Assembly: GCA_033182465.1 (NCBI GenBank)
Contig: CP137320.1
Span: forward strand, 744,001 to 808,000
Origin: Sanghuangporus weigelae
Taxonomy: Eukaryota > Basidiomycota > Agaricomycetes > Hymenochaetales > Hymenochaetaceae
Length of the DNA stretch: 64,000 bases
Direction of reading: 5' to 3'
Position numbers and translations under genes: made by a program. Positions within the stretch are counted from its first letter, which is position 1. Every line of letters begins with the position of its first letter. Shown here piece after piece: positions 1-12,894 of this stretch. The notes beneath the pieces are model-generated. The model saw nothing but the letters and a program-made list of their open reading frames with translations. It was not told the DNA's origin and made no database searches.

Positions 1-751
1 TGATGAAGACGTCGTGGTCTTCAATCCTGAGGAAGGTTGGGATGACCAGACTGATCCACATGGCGTTGTCCTGGACTTTGCTACTGCTCAGGAGGTTCAG
101 CGACGTGCGTTATTTCTATTCCGCCTTTTGTTTACTGTGATCTGAGTCTTGTTCAGGACTGGCATTCACGGCGAAGATGTTGACTCCGAGAGCGGCAGCC
201 GACAGTGCTTTCTTATATCAGAAGGTATTCGGTGATGGCGAGTTCATTGCAGCTGGCCAATTGATCCTCCCTGTTGGCGGGAAGAAACCTAGTAAAGGGA
301 CGAAGGATAATACCTATGTGAGTCGTCCAGTATTCTTCAGCGATAAGCAACGTTTACGGATATGTAATTATAGATTTTCTACATCATCGAGGGAGCTATC
401 AATCTCAAAGTACACCGAACAAGTTTTGTATTGGCGACAGGGGCGATGTTTCTCGTCCCGCGAGGGAACATCTACTATATGGAAAACGTCTCTCAGCGGC
501 CGTCGAAACTTTTCTTCGCTCAAGCTCGAAAAGTCAGTACAGATGATGAGCCACCTCAGGAGATTGTTCATGCACCTCCACCTGGTGCTGGAGCCGCTGG
601 AAGAACAATGTCTGTTGATCCGGCAGGACCGAGACATCCGTCAGGGAAGGGAGGCAGTTTACAGAGGTCATCAAGTCTTGCTGCTGCTGCGTCGGCTGAT
701 AGGCTTAACCTTGGGGATAAGAGGTCTGCAAAACGGGCTGTGTCGAAATGA
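1..751 (+). CDS. MIF2: CENP-C/Mif2-type kinetochore protein, C-terminal cupin region (5' partial)
   Basis: Inner-kinetochore protein that binds the centromeric CENP-A nucleosome; the conserved C-terminal cupin fold makes it a dimer. Three exons are visible: 1-104, 157-317 and 374-751, joined in one frame. The protein runs from an acidic stretch with GWDDQTDPHG, through QEVQRRLAFTAKMLTPR and a GEFIAAGQL...GGKKPSKGTKDNTY segment, to the cupin core with IIEGAINLKVHRTSF and FLVPRGNIYYMENV. It ends in an Ala/Pro/Ser-rich tail of about 60 residues. The N-terminal part, including any CENP-C motif, lies left of the window. The cupin block with its PRGN turn is typical of the Mif2/CENP-C family, so the call is fairly firm; the exact start is unknown. 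Confidence 0.85.
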
Positions 752-1127
752 AATTTGATTCTTTTACCCTCTACTCTTCGTCTTTTTCTTTTCGCCTTCG
801 AGATATTCGTGCCTTTCATTCACACTTGTAGCATACAATTTTATCGCCGCTCTCGTCTTTACATTCTTCCTTTTTGTCTCATTTTCCTTTCCTTATTTTC
901 CTTTCCTTAATTATAATCTTTGCTCCTTTCCTTTTGCAGTCTTTCAATGTATAATATCTGGAATACGGCTGTCAAATAACGGGTCTGTCTATGCTGATCA
1001 ATTACCTTGAAGAGCATTGAAAGTCGCGTGACCGACGCGCTCATACGCGACTGTCGACTTCTCCTTCGTGTGGATCATTGTATTCTCGAATTCTTACCAT
1101 ACGCATCATTTCATTCCTATAAAGACC
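752..1127. other. Intergenic: MIF2 3' region and APC15 promoter
   Basis: 376 bp between two genes on the same strand. The first half is pyrimidine-rich (repeated TTTTCTT and CCTTT runs) and looks like 3' UTR plus terminator. The part near 1018-1060 is rich in CGCG. No credible gene was seen; the short reading frames here are too short and compositionally odd. Confidence 0.6.
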
Positions 1128-1767
1128 ATGTCAACAGTAACACCGACGCTCATACCCCGGCTTCCAGCAATCCCGCTCTTCCTGCCAAAGATGCCAACAC
1201 CGCATCCGACACCGTTGCCTCCACGAGCGCCGGACGGCGGAGGGATGCACGCTCGTAGGAACTTACGCGTTGAGATGGAAGAGCTATCGGAGGAAGAGGA
1301 GGAGGTCGAGACTCAGGTGCGGATCGTTTTTGTGGTTTACTTGACCATGAACGGTGAATGCATTACTGACTGATTATTTGTGTGATTGTAGTGGAAGGAA
1401 GCGGTTCAGAGTCGTGGATTTGCGCATTTACGAGTTATTGGGAGACTTCTCACTCGGCAGGAGGAAAAGAACGACGTATGCCCTGCATTCGCTAGTATAG
1501 ATTCGTGTAACTAACCTTATGGCACAGCAAGCAGAAAGCGAATCGGACGAATCCGCCTCGGCACACTCAGGGGACCAGATGTCCGCTGCGAACGACGGGG
1601 AAAACATCTCTGAACCAGAACAAGACCAATTGGAAGAGACGGAAGATCAAGAGCAGGACCTCGACGCGAGCATGGAAGACTTGGATGAAGAAGGGCGGAA
1701 TAACGAAACGTTTGATGGGGACGAGGATGGCGAGGATGGGGATGCTGATGAGGATGTGGAATTATAG
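1128..1767 (+). CDS. APC15: Anaphase-promoting complex subunit 15 (Mnd2-like)
   Basis: Small accessory subunit of the APC/C ubiquitin ligase that promotes turnover of the mitotic checkpoint complex. Three exons (1128-1316, 1392-1475, 1528-1767) give a 170-aa protein. The start MSTVTPTLIPRL resembles the family N-terminus MSTLFPSLFPR. It is followed by a Pro-rich stretch, an acidic ELSEEEEEVE run, a WKEAVQSRGFAHLRVIGR segment matching the conserved tryptophan block, and a long acidic tail rich in Glu, Asp and Gln that ends in DVEL. Acidic C-termini are usual for APC15. Low-complexity tails are weak evidence; the call rests on the N-terminus and the tryptophan block. The gene converges on the MTHFR gene, 141 bp apart. 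Confidence 0.72.
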
Positions 1768-1908
1768 GATCATATGCCTGAAGAACGTGTCGAAGGTATC
1801 ATCTAACGCCTCATCTGCATTGCATCAATGTAAGTATACAAGATCTTATGTTCTATGTACTTTTAATCCTAATCCAATAGTTATATGCATATTACTCATA
1901 TCCATGTC

Positions 1909-4285
1909 CTAGTCATTCAAGATGAACGTCCATAGCTGTGATGGTTCCTTATAATTATGGTGGACCACACTGACAAGCCACCGTTCCTTCCTCACGGAGT
2001 CGAGGAGTCGACGTTCTTGCGAGTCTGGTGGATATAATAACGACCATTGTTCCCATATTGAGAATGCTTCCTCCTACGAAGGAAAATTGGATAAGATTAT
2101 CAACGACGGGATGGTCAGGGCGAGACATACCTTCCACGAGAGGAAAGAATCCTGTTCAATGATTGTTGATTGAGCGATTTCTTGACCTGGAAAGACGCCC
2201 CAAGTCACAGCATTTCGCCCACCTTCCGGGACGTTGGTTCGCAGGTCGCCCTTCAAAGAAGATTGTCAACCACAAGGGGCGTGGAGGATGCAATAAATCT
2301 GAAATACAAACCACTTCGTTCGCAGCGAAGAAATCTACCCATCCACCCCCTCTATTTAGTATCTTATCCTCTAAACGATCCACGTCCTCTTGCTCTGCAA
2401 AGAACTCGACGAATCCCTTCTGAAAGACATATCCGTCAGGCGGTCCCCAACCATGAATCTCATCATCGGATTTGACACCGTCGATGGCAGGTTGAGAGAA
2501 GAGTGTCCACCAGCCTCTACGGGTGAGACGCTCGAGGTAAGGGAGGATGAGCTGAGATTCTGGGGAGAGCGGGTAAGGCGAGAACGGCGTAGAAGTGACT
2601 TTTGAGTGAAGGTGAGCTAGGAAGAGATCGGTGAGATCTGATGCGTCTTTTGGACTTCCCCACTGTGCTAATGCTTCAGCTCTCTATATGCATTTCAGCA
2701 TTTGTTGTTCACAAGATGAAACTGATTTATTTTACCGATACGCCGAGTATGTTAGCCGCGCCTGAATTCCACGGATCCGACTGAAGGCCAAACGCAGGGC
2801 TCTTGAAGTCACCAAACCGCCCGTTCGGAAATTCATCCCAGGTCGATGCGCTGACGACTTCTCCTTTACCCGGTTCGGGTACCTCAGGTAGAGGAATGGT
2901 CTTCAACTTGTCCGTAAAGGTGTTCGCAGCGTCTGCAGGATTTATGACGAATTCTGGAGGTCCGTGCGGTGTTACGTCTCCATCCTGTTCCAAAATTAAT
3001 ATACAGGATTTTAGAAGTAGGGAAAAGAACACGAACGATTATCAGTCGATTGGTGATTCTTGGAGAGCCTCCAACCCATTGAAGACCTTCAAGGACTTTT
3101 CGGACGCTTCGTTCCAAGTTTAGCGTGCAAAAATGAACTCCTTTAACATCTCCGTCATTAACGAGTTTCTGTATCATCTCCATCGCTAAGGTCACCCCGT
3201 AATCCTTTACTTTTTGGTCATCGTGCTAGAGTATCTGAATAAGTAAATGAAAGGCAGAAACCATTATGTCCTCGTTCGCTTACTCGAATGGGTTCGAGAT
3301 CGAGATTCAGTTGCGAAGGAATTTTGGTCCCACACAGTTTTGTCAGCCGCTGGAAGGTTGCGTAACTTTGTAAAGGCATGATTCCAGGTATCACAGGAAC
3401 ATGAATTCCTAAAATATAGCTCAGATGGATAAAAGGTCTCATATGCTGTACCCGCACCTTTTGCTCTTACTTTTCTTAGCCAATTCAGAAATCCGTCGAC
3501 ATCGTAGAAGAGCTGAGTGATGATAAATTCAGCTCCAGCATCAATCTTCTCCTTGAGATACTCCAGTTCAGTATCTTCATCGACATCGGAATCAATATGT
3601 CCGTCAGGATACGCTGAGTCAATAGAAAATCAGCATGGTGGTTCAATACCGTAAATGAATGATCATTGCCTGCGACTCCGACGCAGAAACTAGAGGAGAA
3701 TTCTGGAGTTGACTTGATATACTTGACAAGATCAATAGCGTGCGTGAATCTTGGGTCGGTCGGTATCCAATACTCGTCTCCTCGGGGCGGGTCTAGAGAA
3801 GTACTGGTTTATCCTGCCGACCACATTTTCAACATAAGGAGAAATTCAAACCTCCTCGCAGAGCCAAGATATTCCCAATTCCCTTCTCCTTAGCTTTCTG
3901 GGACGAATCAGTAATATAATCCAGACGGAAGCAAAGGCAACTCACTCTTAGGACATCGTCCACCAGGCCCTGCTCCATATTCGTGCAGGTGAGATGCAGA
4001 ATTGTATCGAGGCCATGCTCGGTCTGAGTAACTTCGGCAAGATCAAGACTCCTTTCTCGAGTGGAACCACCTGCGCCCCATGTAACGGTGACAGCAATCG
4101 GGTTTAGCTCAGACAATCTCGATATACGAGAGAGTAGATTTGCAAAGCCCTGAGGAAATTTTAGTTTCACTCATGAACATCGATTGTGTATTCGAACGTA
4201 CCACATCTGTTCGCGGTGGAAAAAACTCAAGTGAAAAGAATGGGCGCAACGAGCTGTGTGCTGCTATCTTTTGTGAGAGCTTCAT
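1909..4285 (-). CDS. MTHFR: Methylenetetrahydrofolate reductase
   Basis: Reduces 5,10-methylene-THF to 5-methyl-THF, which supplies methyl groups for methionine and S-adenosylmethionine. Eleven exons, read from 4285 down to 1909, give 609 aa: 4285-4202, 4149-3946, 3897-3852, 3792-3670, 3613-3458, 3408-3284, 3225-3037, 2984-2736, 2683-2315, 2250-2131 and 2073-1909. The catalytic half shows FFSLEFFPPRTD, VTVTWGAGGSTRERS, ILALRGDPPRGDEYW and QLFYDVDGFLNW. The C-terminal regulatory half shows GWGPPDGYVFQKGF and NAVTWGVFPGQEI, then an acidic Trp-rich end. The intron after 3670 appears to use a GC donor. The gene is head-to-head with TAP42, 120 bp apart. Yeast has two paralogues (MET12, MET13) and I cannot say which this matches better. 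Confidence 0.95.
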
Positions 4286-4405
4286 GGTGGTACAACGCAA
4301 CACAGAACGAAATAAACACGCATTCCCAGTGTGCGCGTAATCTATATCCGAGGTCGCGTAAGATGTATGCGGTCTCGTGAACTCGGTCTTTCTCACTGAA
4401 CCATC

Positions 4406-5814
4406 ATGTCCTCTGAAGCCTCTATTCCTCTTCAAGCTCTTTATTCGCGCGGTCTCAAGGCGGCTTCAAAAGCATCTTCTCTTCCAACAATTGAGGATGA
4501 GACTCAGGTCTGCGGCCTTTCTGGCTGAGCTCGGTCTCACCATAATCAACGCTTTTTGCCTCTCAGAAACTCGTAGAATCTGCCTTGGAAGACCTCAACC
4601 TCCTATCGTCCCGCATACAAGATTTGGGCTTGTTCAGTCCAAACGAAAGCCTAGATGAAGTCACGACGAGGGACTTGGTGTATATGACAGTACCATTTGT
4701 TCTTGGGGAATTGGAGTCGAATGCAAGAGCGACTGAACGGGACGACCGGCTTAGGCGCTTGCGAAGCTCTCAGGTATGATCATCACTAAATAACTGTCTG
4801 TATCATGCTCAATTGGAGGATAGGCTCATTTCAGAGCGTACGTATCATTGTTAGGTAGCTATAACGTTATTCCGGAAGAGGAGAAGAAGTTGTACGGACA
4901 GAAGGCGTCAGCCGTCTCCGACGCTTTGAAACGCAGAGAGGTCAAGATTGCCCAGTTCAAGAAGGAGAAAGAGATAAAGAACAGGATCAGTGTGAGTCCT
5001 CTTCTCTTCGTGGCGGCAGTACTTATTATATAGTTTCGTAGGCCCTAAGATCCAGTCGCCGACTTCCTGAAGTCGATACATCAAACGTTTACGATCTCGT
5101 CGATTCGATCCTTACCACATCAACGGGTCAAGAGGAGGATAGTGAAGATGCAATACGTGAAACTATACTTTTGCTCTTGAGACTCCAGTGGGCGCAGACG
5201 GCGGCGCACATTGAAAGTATGAATCAGGAACTCGAGCTTCTTGCGAAAGCTCCACGAGAGGAACGTGAAGAACGGACTGTGTCGGAGAAGAGCTCCGAGG
5301 ACGAGATTTGGAGACTTGAAGCGCCGTCTACCTCACTTCTGAACAAGCAAGGCCCTTTGTTAGATGTTCATGGCAAAGTGGAGTTCTTTCAAGAATTCTC
5401 TGGGTTCTTTTAACTGATAATTTATACAATAGCCACTTCGACCATTTACCATCCTCCCTGCCAGTGCCGGGGAACGTGCGCACCTGGAAAGTGAAGTGTT
5501 CCGTCCAGATCATCGACTGCCAACTATGACCATTGACCAATACCTGGAGGAAGAAGGTCGTAGAGGAAATATCATAAGCGGCGGAGGGTGCGTCAAACTC
5601 AGAACGCTGATACCGAGGCATGCTAAATTTTCCGGGCAGGCCACAGTCTGCTGCAGGTCCGACGAGGAAAGAGCAATTAGCTATCAACGCAGAGATGGAA
5701 GGGTCACGCTTCGGCGAAGAGAAGGCGGAAGAGAAGAGACTTGAGGATGAACGATGGGCTCAGTTCACAGATAGGCATCCTCGCGGCGCTGGAAACACGA
5801 TGAACCGTGGGTGA
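4406..5814 (+). CDS. TAP42: TAP42-like type 2A phosphatase-associated protein
   Basis: Binds PP2A-family catalytic subunits and carries TOR signals; animal homologue alpha4/IGBP1. Six exons (4406-4507, 4567-4773, 4824-4991, 5042-5377, 5433-5587, 5640-5814) give 380 aa. The N-terminal helical domain is all-alpha with many charged residues. The C-terminal half holds the family block PLRPFTILPASAGERAHLES, then EVFRPDHRLPTMTIDQYLEE and GNIISGGGPQSAAGP. The protein ends in a charged segment with DRHPRGAGNTMNRG. All phases agree. It converges with YPT6 (133 bp between stops). Confidence 0.93.
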
Positions 5815-5947
5815 GAAAGGTGCAATGGCAATGTCTGGACGCCAAGGTGTCGCACTTTTTGGTCGTGTGGTATCCGATACATATAACAATAGGAAGAGAT
5901 GTACTATAATCAGGAAAAACGTGCATGTACTAGCATATAAACTCCAT

Positions 5948-6895
<948 letters not shown>

Positions 6896-7303
6896 TCTCG
6901 GTGCTCGCTCTCAAGTTCTTCTGAAATTCGATATGCGATATTATTTCTCTGTATCGCCCTGCGTTACACAGCTAATAATCTCCAAGCCAGTTGAGCAGAA
7001 AAAAGGCGAGCTTGAGAGAGGAAAATATATGGTTGTTCTATGAGACGGGATGTGGTGAGTAATAAGCCGTACGTGTTGCGCGTTGCTTGCACTGGACAGT
7101 TGTCGCGGCTTGTCTAATCAGGAAAACCAAGCAATAAATTGAACGCGTTACACAGACAAAATCGTGGTTGTAAAAATACATATTTCTAAGAAACATTTGC
7201 ACGGATACAGCAAGAGCAAGCAAGAAAGCAGGGATCAGAATCGGCTTCAAGAAAAAAGTAACATCGAAAATACAGATTAGAAATACTAAGTCATGTTCCA
7301 TGA
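6896..7303. other. Intergenic: YPT6 promoter and 3' region of the next gene
   Basis: 408 bp between two minus-strand genes. It holds the YPT6 5' region (around 6896-7040) and A-rich 3' sequence of the neighbour, including an AAGAAAAAAG stretch near 7250. No RNA gene or conserved reading frame was recognised. Confidence 0.55.
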
Positions 7304-9069
7304 TCAATAATCAGAGTCGTCAGAGTCGTAATCATCGGTTGGAGGACGCAAACCACCGCTAAAGACAGGTAGCGGATGTTGAGGCTTGTTTCGGTCGACG
7401 ACGATATCGTTTGGATCGAATTCTTCGTCTGAGTCATGGTCCGCGAGACCGGTGTTACTGGACTCGACTGGGACAGGCGCGGCAGCGAACGCCCTTGAGG
7501 ATGACCTTTCGGTATGCTGTTCGTCGATGGCCTTACCCGAAGCCATGCTCCTCCACGCCTCGATGAGAAGGCTGTACAGAGATTAGCATGGTTACACGCT
7601 TCCAAATAGACAGAGCATACTGGGATTCATTTCCGTTATGGTCTTTAGGAATGCCCAAACGAGCAGCCAAATCATGAAGACCTTTGACACCTCCAGGAGC
7701 AAATCTACTCACGGCAAGGAAGAGAGAGAGCACGTCAATGACGTAGACCTTGGTCGGAGGAGAGTCTGCTTCTTCGCCATCTTCAACTTCGTCGTCATCT
7801 TCAGGCTCTTCTTCCTTCTTCACTGCATGGTAGGGTTTAGAGTCGGCATCACGGATGGACAGAGGCGACCTGGACCGGTGAGGGTAAGAAGTATGACGCT
7901 TGGGTGAACGGGAGCGTGCGCGATATTCCTCCGCGAAGAACGGTTTCGCACCCCAAGTGCTCGAATACGGGGGAACTTCCTTTTCCTCTTCTTGCTTTGG
8001 ACCTTGCCCATAAAGCAGCGCCCCTATGCCCATCTGATATTGACTGACATCAACTCCCAGTTTCTTCAGGGAGCCAAGAGTTTGCTCTGCGTCATAAACG
8101 AGTAACAAGGCCTGCTTCGAGTCGATGGACGCAAAGAAATCGTTCAAGCGTCTCCCGAGTTCTGCAGCCCTGACTACTTCTAAAGAAGTGTCGCTTCTAG
8201 ACTAGGATGTAAGAGATTAAAAGAAAGTACTCCTATGAATGAGTAATGAATAAGTACCGTGGAGGGACCATTTGCCATGAGTGAATGCTCTTTGATTTTC
8301 ACTCGAATTGAGTGCGATATCTTGCTCGCATAATCATCCCGCTCAAATGCAATGCATGTGACAGATGCAAGTTCAAGCAAAAGTATTGTAGGATCTTTCC
8401 TTCGTTTTGCAATTGACTCTTTCTGCCAGATCTCGGTCGTGAGAGAAACAAAGGAGGTGGATGCAATCCATGTGGGAAGTTCGCATAGTCCAAATTTATT
8501 GATATCAATCGGACTCTGTATCGCATACCAGAGCACCCTGTGATATAAAGTCGAGAGAAGTCAACACGCAGTTGCTGCGGAAGGTCTATCGCATACCTTT
8601 GATGCTCAAAGTACGCTCGAGCTGAATTATACTGATTGAACATTTTATTTGCCTGCGATGTATCTTGGCCTTGCGCCCTTCCAGATTTCTTCTTCCTGGC
8701 GTTCTGATCATAAGTTTTGAGTTTTGCATAAAGTTCTGCAGAGGAGCGAAATGTGATGGGAGAAAGGGACGCATAGTGTGATGCATGGCGCGGAGCCCAA
8801 GGCCTCGCAAGGTTTCGGAAACGAATAATCGTCTTCATGTGCGAGTCAGTAACAAGTAAGTAGGATGCTCCTGTATCCACGATCCCGAGAACCAGCTCGA
8901 CTTCATTCTTCTTCGTTTGAGCGGATAACGCAGAGAAAACGCATTCGGCGAGTGCACTCGTATCATAGCGGAACCTGAAGCAATTGATTAGAGTCGAAAT
9001 TCATGAGTCATAATTTACGTACCAATGATATGTATGAGAGTTCAGTCCGCCCACTTGATAAAAGTACAT
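7304..9069 (-). CDS. Uncharacterised protein with RNase H-fold/Gfd2-like C-terminal segment
   Basis: Not firmly recognised. Five exons (9069-9023, 8974-8597, 8537-8258, 8201-7612, 7571-7304) give 520 aa. The segment with ALLLVYDAEQTLGSLKKLGVD, then VYVIDVLSLFLAVSR, LHDLAARLGIP and HNGNESQYALLL, resembles the later motifs of Gfd2/YDR514C-type DnaQ-like exonuclease domains, where a helix carrying an H-N-x-G-N-D pattern is usual. Here Glu-Ser replaces Asp and I could not find the first D-x-E motif, so activity is doubtful. An RS-like basic insert (RSRSPKRHTSYPHRSRSP) and an acidic run lie between those motifs. The C-terminus ends DYDSDDSDY. The start ATG (9069) is only a best guess. The gene is divergent from POT1 (134 bp). 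Confidence 0.6.
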
Positions 9070-9203
9070 GTGAGCGCTACAGATAAAGATCAAGTTACTC
9101 ACTCATGAAAGCGTGACAGAAACGCGCCGTGTCACACCCTGTGTTTCACTTCACATAGTGTGACTCTCCGAAAGGTCTGAGACTCCACGCTTTCTAAGAA
9201 TCT

Positions 9204-12200
9204 ATGGTGGCAAGATCAATGGTTCAAGCAGACAGCGGTAGTCCCGAAGGACAAATGCAGATCTCGTGGACCGATTACTTCGATGATCAGTCGAGGGAAG
9301 TTCGGTGGTCAGATATCGAACGGATCGTAGAGAACGAGGGCGAGAACACAGAACCAGGGTGGATATCTGGCGTCGTTTTCATGGTCTTTGCAAGCAAACA
9401 GAAAAGCGAGGCGCAGATCAAGGCTAGGGATGGCCAACTCAAGATATCCGTCTCAGCTCCGGATTTTTATCGCTTCCAGTTCATGATTGGCCAGTCTCTA
9501 AAAATATCGTTACGAGGCGCTCGAGTAATCAAGACGAAAGCGGGAACATCTGTACCGGGATACATGCATTTCCATCTTTTATTTCATGATGGTGCCACTA
9601 TTCGATTTGTTGATGGAAGAAACGCCGAGGTTGGTACAGTCGTAGATTCTTGGCAAGGTGCTGTTCATTTCGCTGCTTTCATGGTGTCTAATTGATATGT
9701 CGCGACTTCATAAATATTTAGAGAATGCGCGGGAAGACGAGGACTGGTTCTTGTCCTCGCAAGGTACAAGCAGCGACAGACGGCGTACGCCGACCCGAGC
9801 TGATAGCGTCCAAGCTCCGAGCTCTTCATCTCACTCGTCCCCTTTCCCTGAGACTCCTAAAAGAATCGATGGCAGCGCGCTTCCAGAGTCGTCTATCACC
9901 ATCAGTCACGGGAACGATGATAACGAAGATCTTGCGATGGATGCGGACGTGCAAAATCTCAACCAGAATACGATTAACTTGACTGAGAAGCGTCCGGTAC
10001 ATACAGATGGTTCAGATAATGAATCCGCACCTGGACCTGGATCGAGGGCAAAGAAGCTGAAGAAAAGAGATACACGACACTATCGCTTACAGGAGACTGC
10101 CGCAGAATCAAGCTCAGATTCTCGGGAAGCAAAGTCTACTAAAGGACTGAGACTACCTACACGAGAAAAAAGAAAACGAAGAAGGGAACTGGCACGACAA
10201 ACTGAGCAAGTCACTCCTGAGACTGCTAAACGCAACCCTGCTCTTGATCTAATTGCCGGTCTTACAACAAGAGTACGTGTCAGTCCCCTCGTCTGTTGTT
10301 CCCTTGTCTAATTTATTCAGAGTTGCGCTTATCCGCCGCTGGAATCGATAAGAGCGAATAATTTTATCAATGTGATAGGAGTTGTTGCCGACATTGGGCT
10401 ACCCACTAGAACTCGAGCAGGCGGTGCGTCTCTTTCAAACGGAACAGAAATTGTGTTATTCAATATTGCTCAGATTTTAGTCTCACCGTCACACTCGTTG
10501 ATCCGACAAGGTTCCAAGATGGCTCAGGCTTCAAAGTGACATGTTTTATGAAACCTGGTTTTGAACATCTGTTGCCGACGTCCCTGAAGGGTCACACTCT
10601 GCTACTGCGAAATGTGAAGACGACGGATTGGCACTCGAATGTAAACGGAACATCGTATCCGGATAGACTCAGATGGGTTGGATACAATCCCGGTAACGGC
10701 AAGCTGTATTACCCCGACGCAGTCACCGACGTTCCGCAAAGTTCCTACGGTCCAGCATTCAGTGCCTCTTACCAACCAATGGAGGCCGAGATACAGTATC
10801 TCGTGCAGTTAGGCGATTGGTGGCAGGCGATAAAGGAAGAGCAGGAAAGCGGGGCGATTCATGTTGCAGACTACTCTCGTCGGCGATTGGAGCATCGTTT
10901 GATCGGAAGTTGTGACGTTGACCAATTTTTCAATGCCACGGTTGAGGTAAGCGGAGTTTCAGATCCATCGTACGGTAGTTTACCGTGGGATTTCAGATTT
11001 TAAAAATCGAGGAAGTCGAGCGAGGCCAAACTATGCTCTTCTTTTCCGACTACACTCCCCATCCGCAACGCGGTACTGAAGGTTACTATGGACAATGGGC
11101 CGTACATGCGTCAACTGACAGGATTGACCCTGCATTGCTTGATTCTATCAAGCCTGCGTCGTATTGGTCTATTAAAAACATGCGCTTGAAAATAAGCAGC
11201 CTTGGCTACGTGGAGGCGGATCTCTACGCTGCGCGCTTACATGAAGTCGAGGATGAAAATGACCTCCATCTATGCGATGTATTGAAGTGAGTTCATCATA
11301 AGGCTTTGCCTTTGCGGTCGGGTTTGACTTTTGGAAGGCGAAAACAAGCATATGTCAAGGACAATCCGCAAAACCCGGAGCAAATTGAAGTTTCGGAATG
11401 CACGATCTCAGATATCTCGACAACAGGACACTACAACATTATCGCAGAGGTGCTTTTATTCATTTATTTGAAGCTACTTGACTTGACAATATCTGTGGCA
11501 GCTTATTTACAAAGCGAAACCACGAGATGCGGTGACAGACCTATACGTGACTGACTATACGGACAATCCGAATCTATCATCTTTTACACCGGAGCGACTC
11601 AGGACGCAGCTTAATGAGTCACCCCTGACCGTCCTTCAGATCACTGCATGGGACGGTCATGAACTCGTTCGTGATATGGAGATCGGCGGCGTTTACTCCT
11701 TTAGCGATGTCCGTATTAAGGATCACCATGAGAGCGGATTAAGAGGTAACCTCAAGTTCGCGGATAAGCGCATCACGAGGATGAACGTCAAGAAAACTGA
11801 CAATGAAGCTGTTCTTGCACTGCTACAGTACGTGTTTTTCAGCCTCGGACAGAGCTTCTCCTGATTCACGATTATTTCCAGACGGAAAAAGGACTTCGCG
11901 ACTTCTGACATCATTGAGCGGCGGACCAATACACCATTGCCGAAAACGCGCGAGAATGAAGCTCCCATATTGACATCCAAGACCATTAAATCTCGGCATG
12001 CGGACCAACCGAAATCGTCAATCAGGGAGATCGTGTCCACGCAAAGGTGCCCGAACAAGTTCCGCCTGATTGCGCGTATCACAGACTTCTTCCCAATTGA
12101 CATCGTGGACTTCGCTATTCGATGGTGTACCAGTTGCAACACCAAGTAAGTGCGATAGATGTACTCACCGTGTGCCAATGCCTGAAGTTCTTTTCAGAAT

Positions 12201-12652
12201 TCCAGACGAGCGAAATGCTTGCGTGAAGTGTGAAGACTTCATGGCAGAACACGTCAAATGCATCTTCGACTTCTATTTCGTACTTGGAGATGAAGAAGGG
12301 GAGACGCTTTTGGTCAATATAGGATCTGAAGCTGTAAGTACCCGTATCTATGGTTTTAGCGAACAAGAGAAATGTGACGCTCTTTGTCGCACAGAAATAC
12401 TTCCTTCTTGGTTTGAAACCTTGCGATTTGAGAGAGAACAACGATGCTTTGTTGGCGGTGAAGCGACGATTGCGAGGCTGCCTTGGAAATTTGGTTGAGG
12501 TACACGAAGCAGCTAAGCGCGGTAATGATATCGAACCAGAGGTTGGTCCTTACTTTGACCTTGCAATCAAAAGCTGGGAAGTTAGAGACGGTGATGAGCG
12601 GAGAGTGCTGTACGCACTGACTGGCTGCGAAGCTGTCGATCCTCCGACGTAA
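9204..12652 (+). CDS. POT1: Protection of telomeres protein 1 (POT1)
   Basis: Single-strand telomeric DNA-binding protein. Ten exons (9204-9657, 9722-10272, 10321-10423, 10474-10946, 10997-11286, 11338-11449, 11502-11827, 11882-12145, 12198-12333, 12395-12652) give 988 aa. Residues 1-150 form an extra globular domain. A basic, low-complexity linker follows with KKLKKRDTRHYR and EKRKRRREL (likely nuclear signals). From about residue 336 the Telo_bind OB fold starts: NFINVIGVVADIGLPTRTRAG, DFSLTVTLVDP and LLLRNVKTTDW. The next OB fold has FFSDYTPHPQ and repeats the theme as LYVTDYTDNP. The C-terminal part carries paired cysteines (RWCTSCNT, ACVKCED) that could bind zinc. The intron at 11287-11337 replaces an apparent stop and restores VLKRKQAYVKDN. 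Confidence 0.8.
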
Positions 12653-12894
12653 AGTCGATTGCTTAAATTCCTTTCCTGTCTCGCCCTGTTATTTACGCTA
12701 CCTGTTTATACTTTCGTCGTTCAATAGGACGTGCAACACGAATCGCTGATCTGTCTTATTTATATATCTAGTATATTGTATATCAACTATTGGATTTGTT
12801 GCAAAAATCAAACATACAAGTCTATAGATTCCCACGTGCTCTCCCGGATCGACAAGCAAGACGCAGTCAACGCGGTCGTTCTCTATTCCTCACT

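Noticed and set aside
11287-11302. A 16-nt intron in POT1
   Set aside because: Too short for spliceosomal removal. Using the next acceptor gives a normal 51-nt intron with a TTGAC branch motif and a better protein (VLKRKQAYVKDN).
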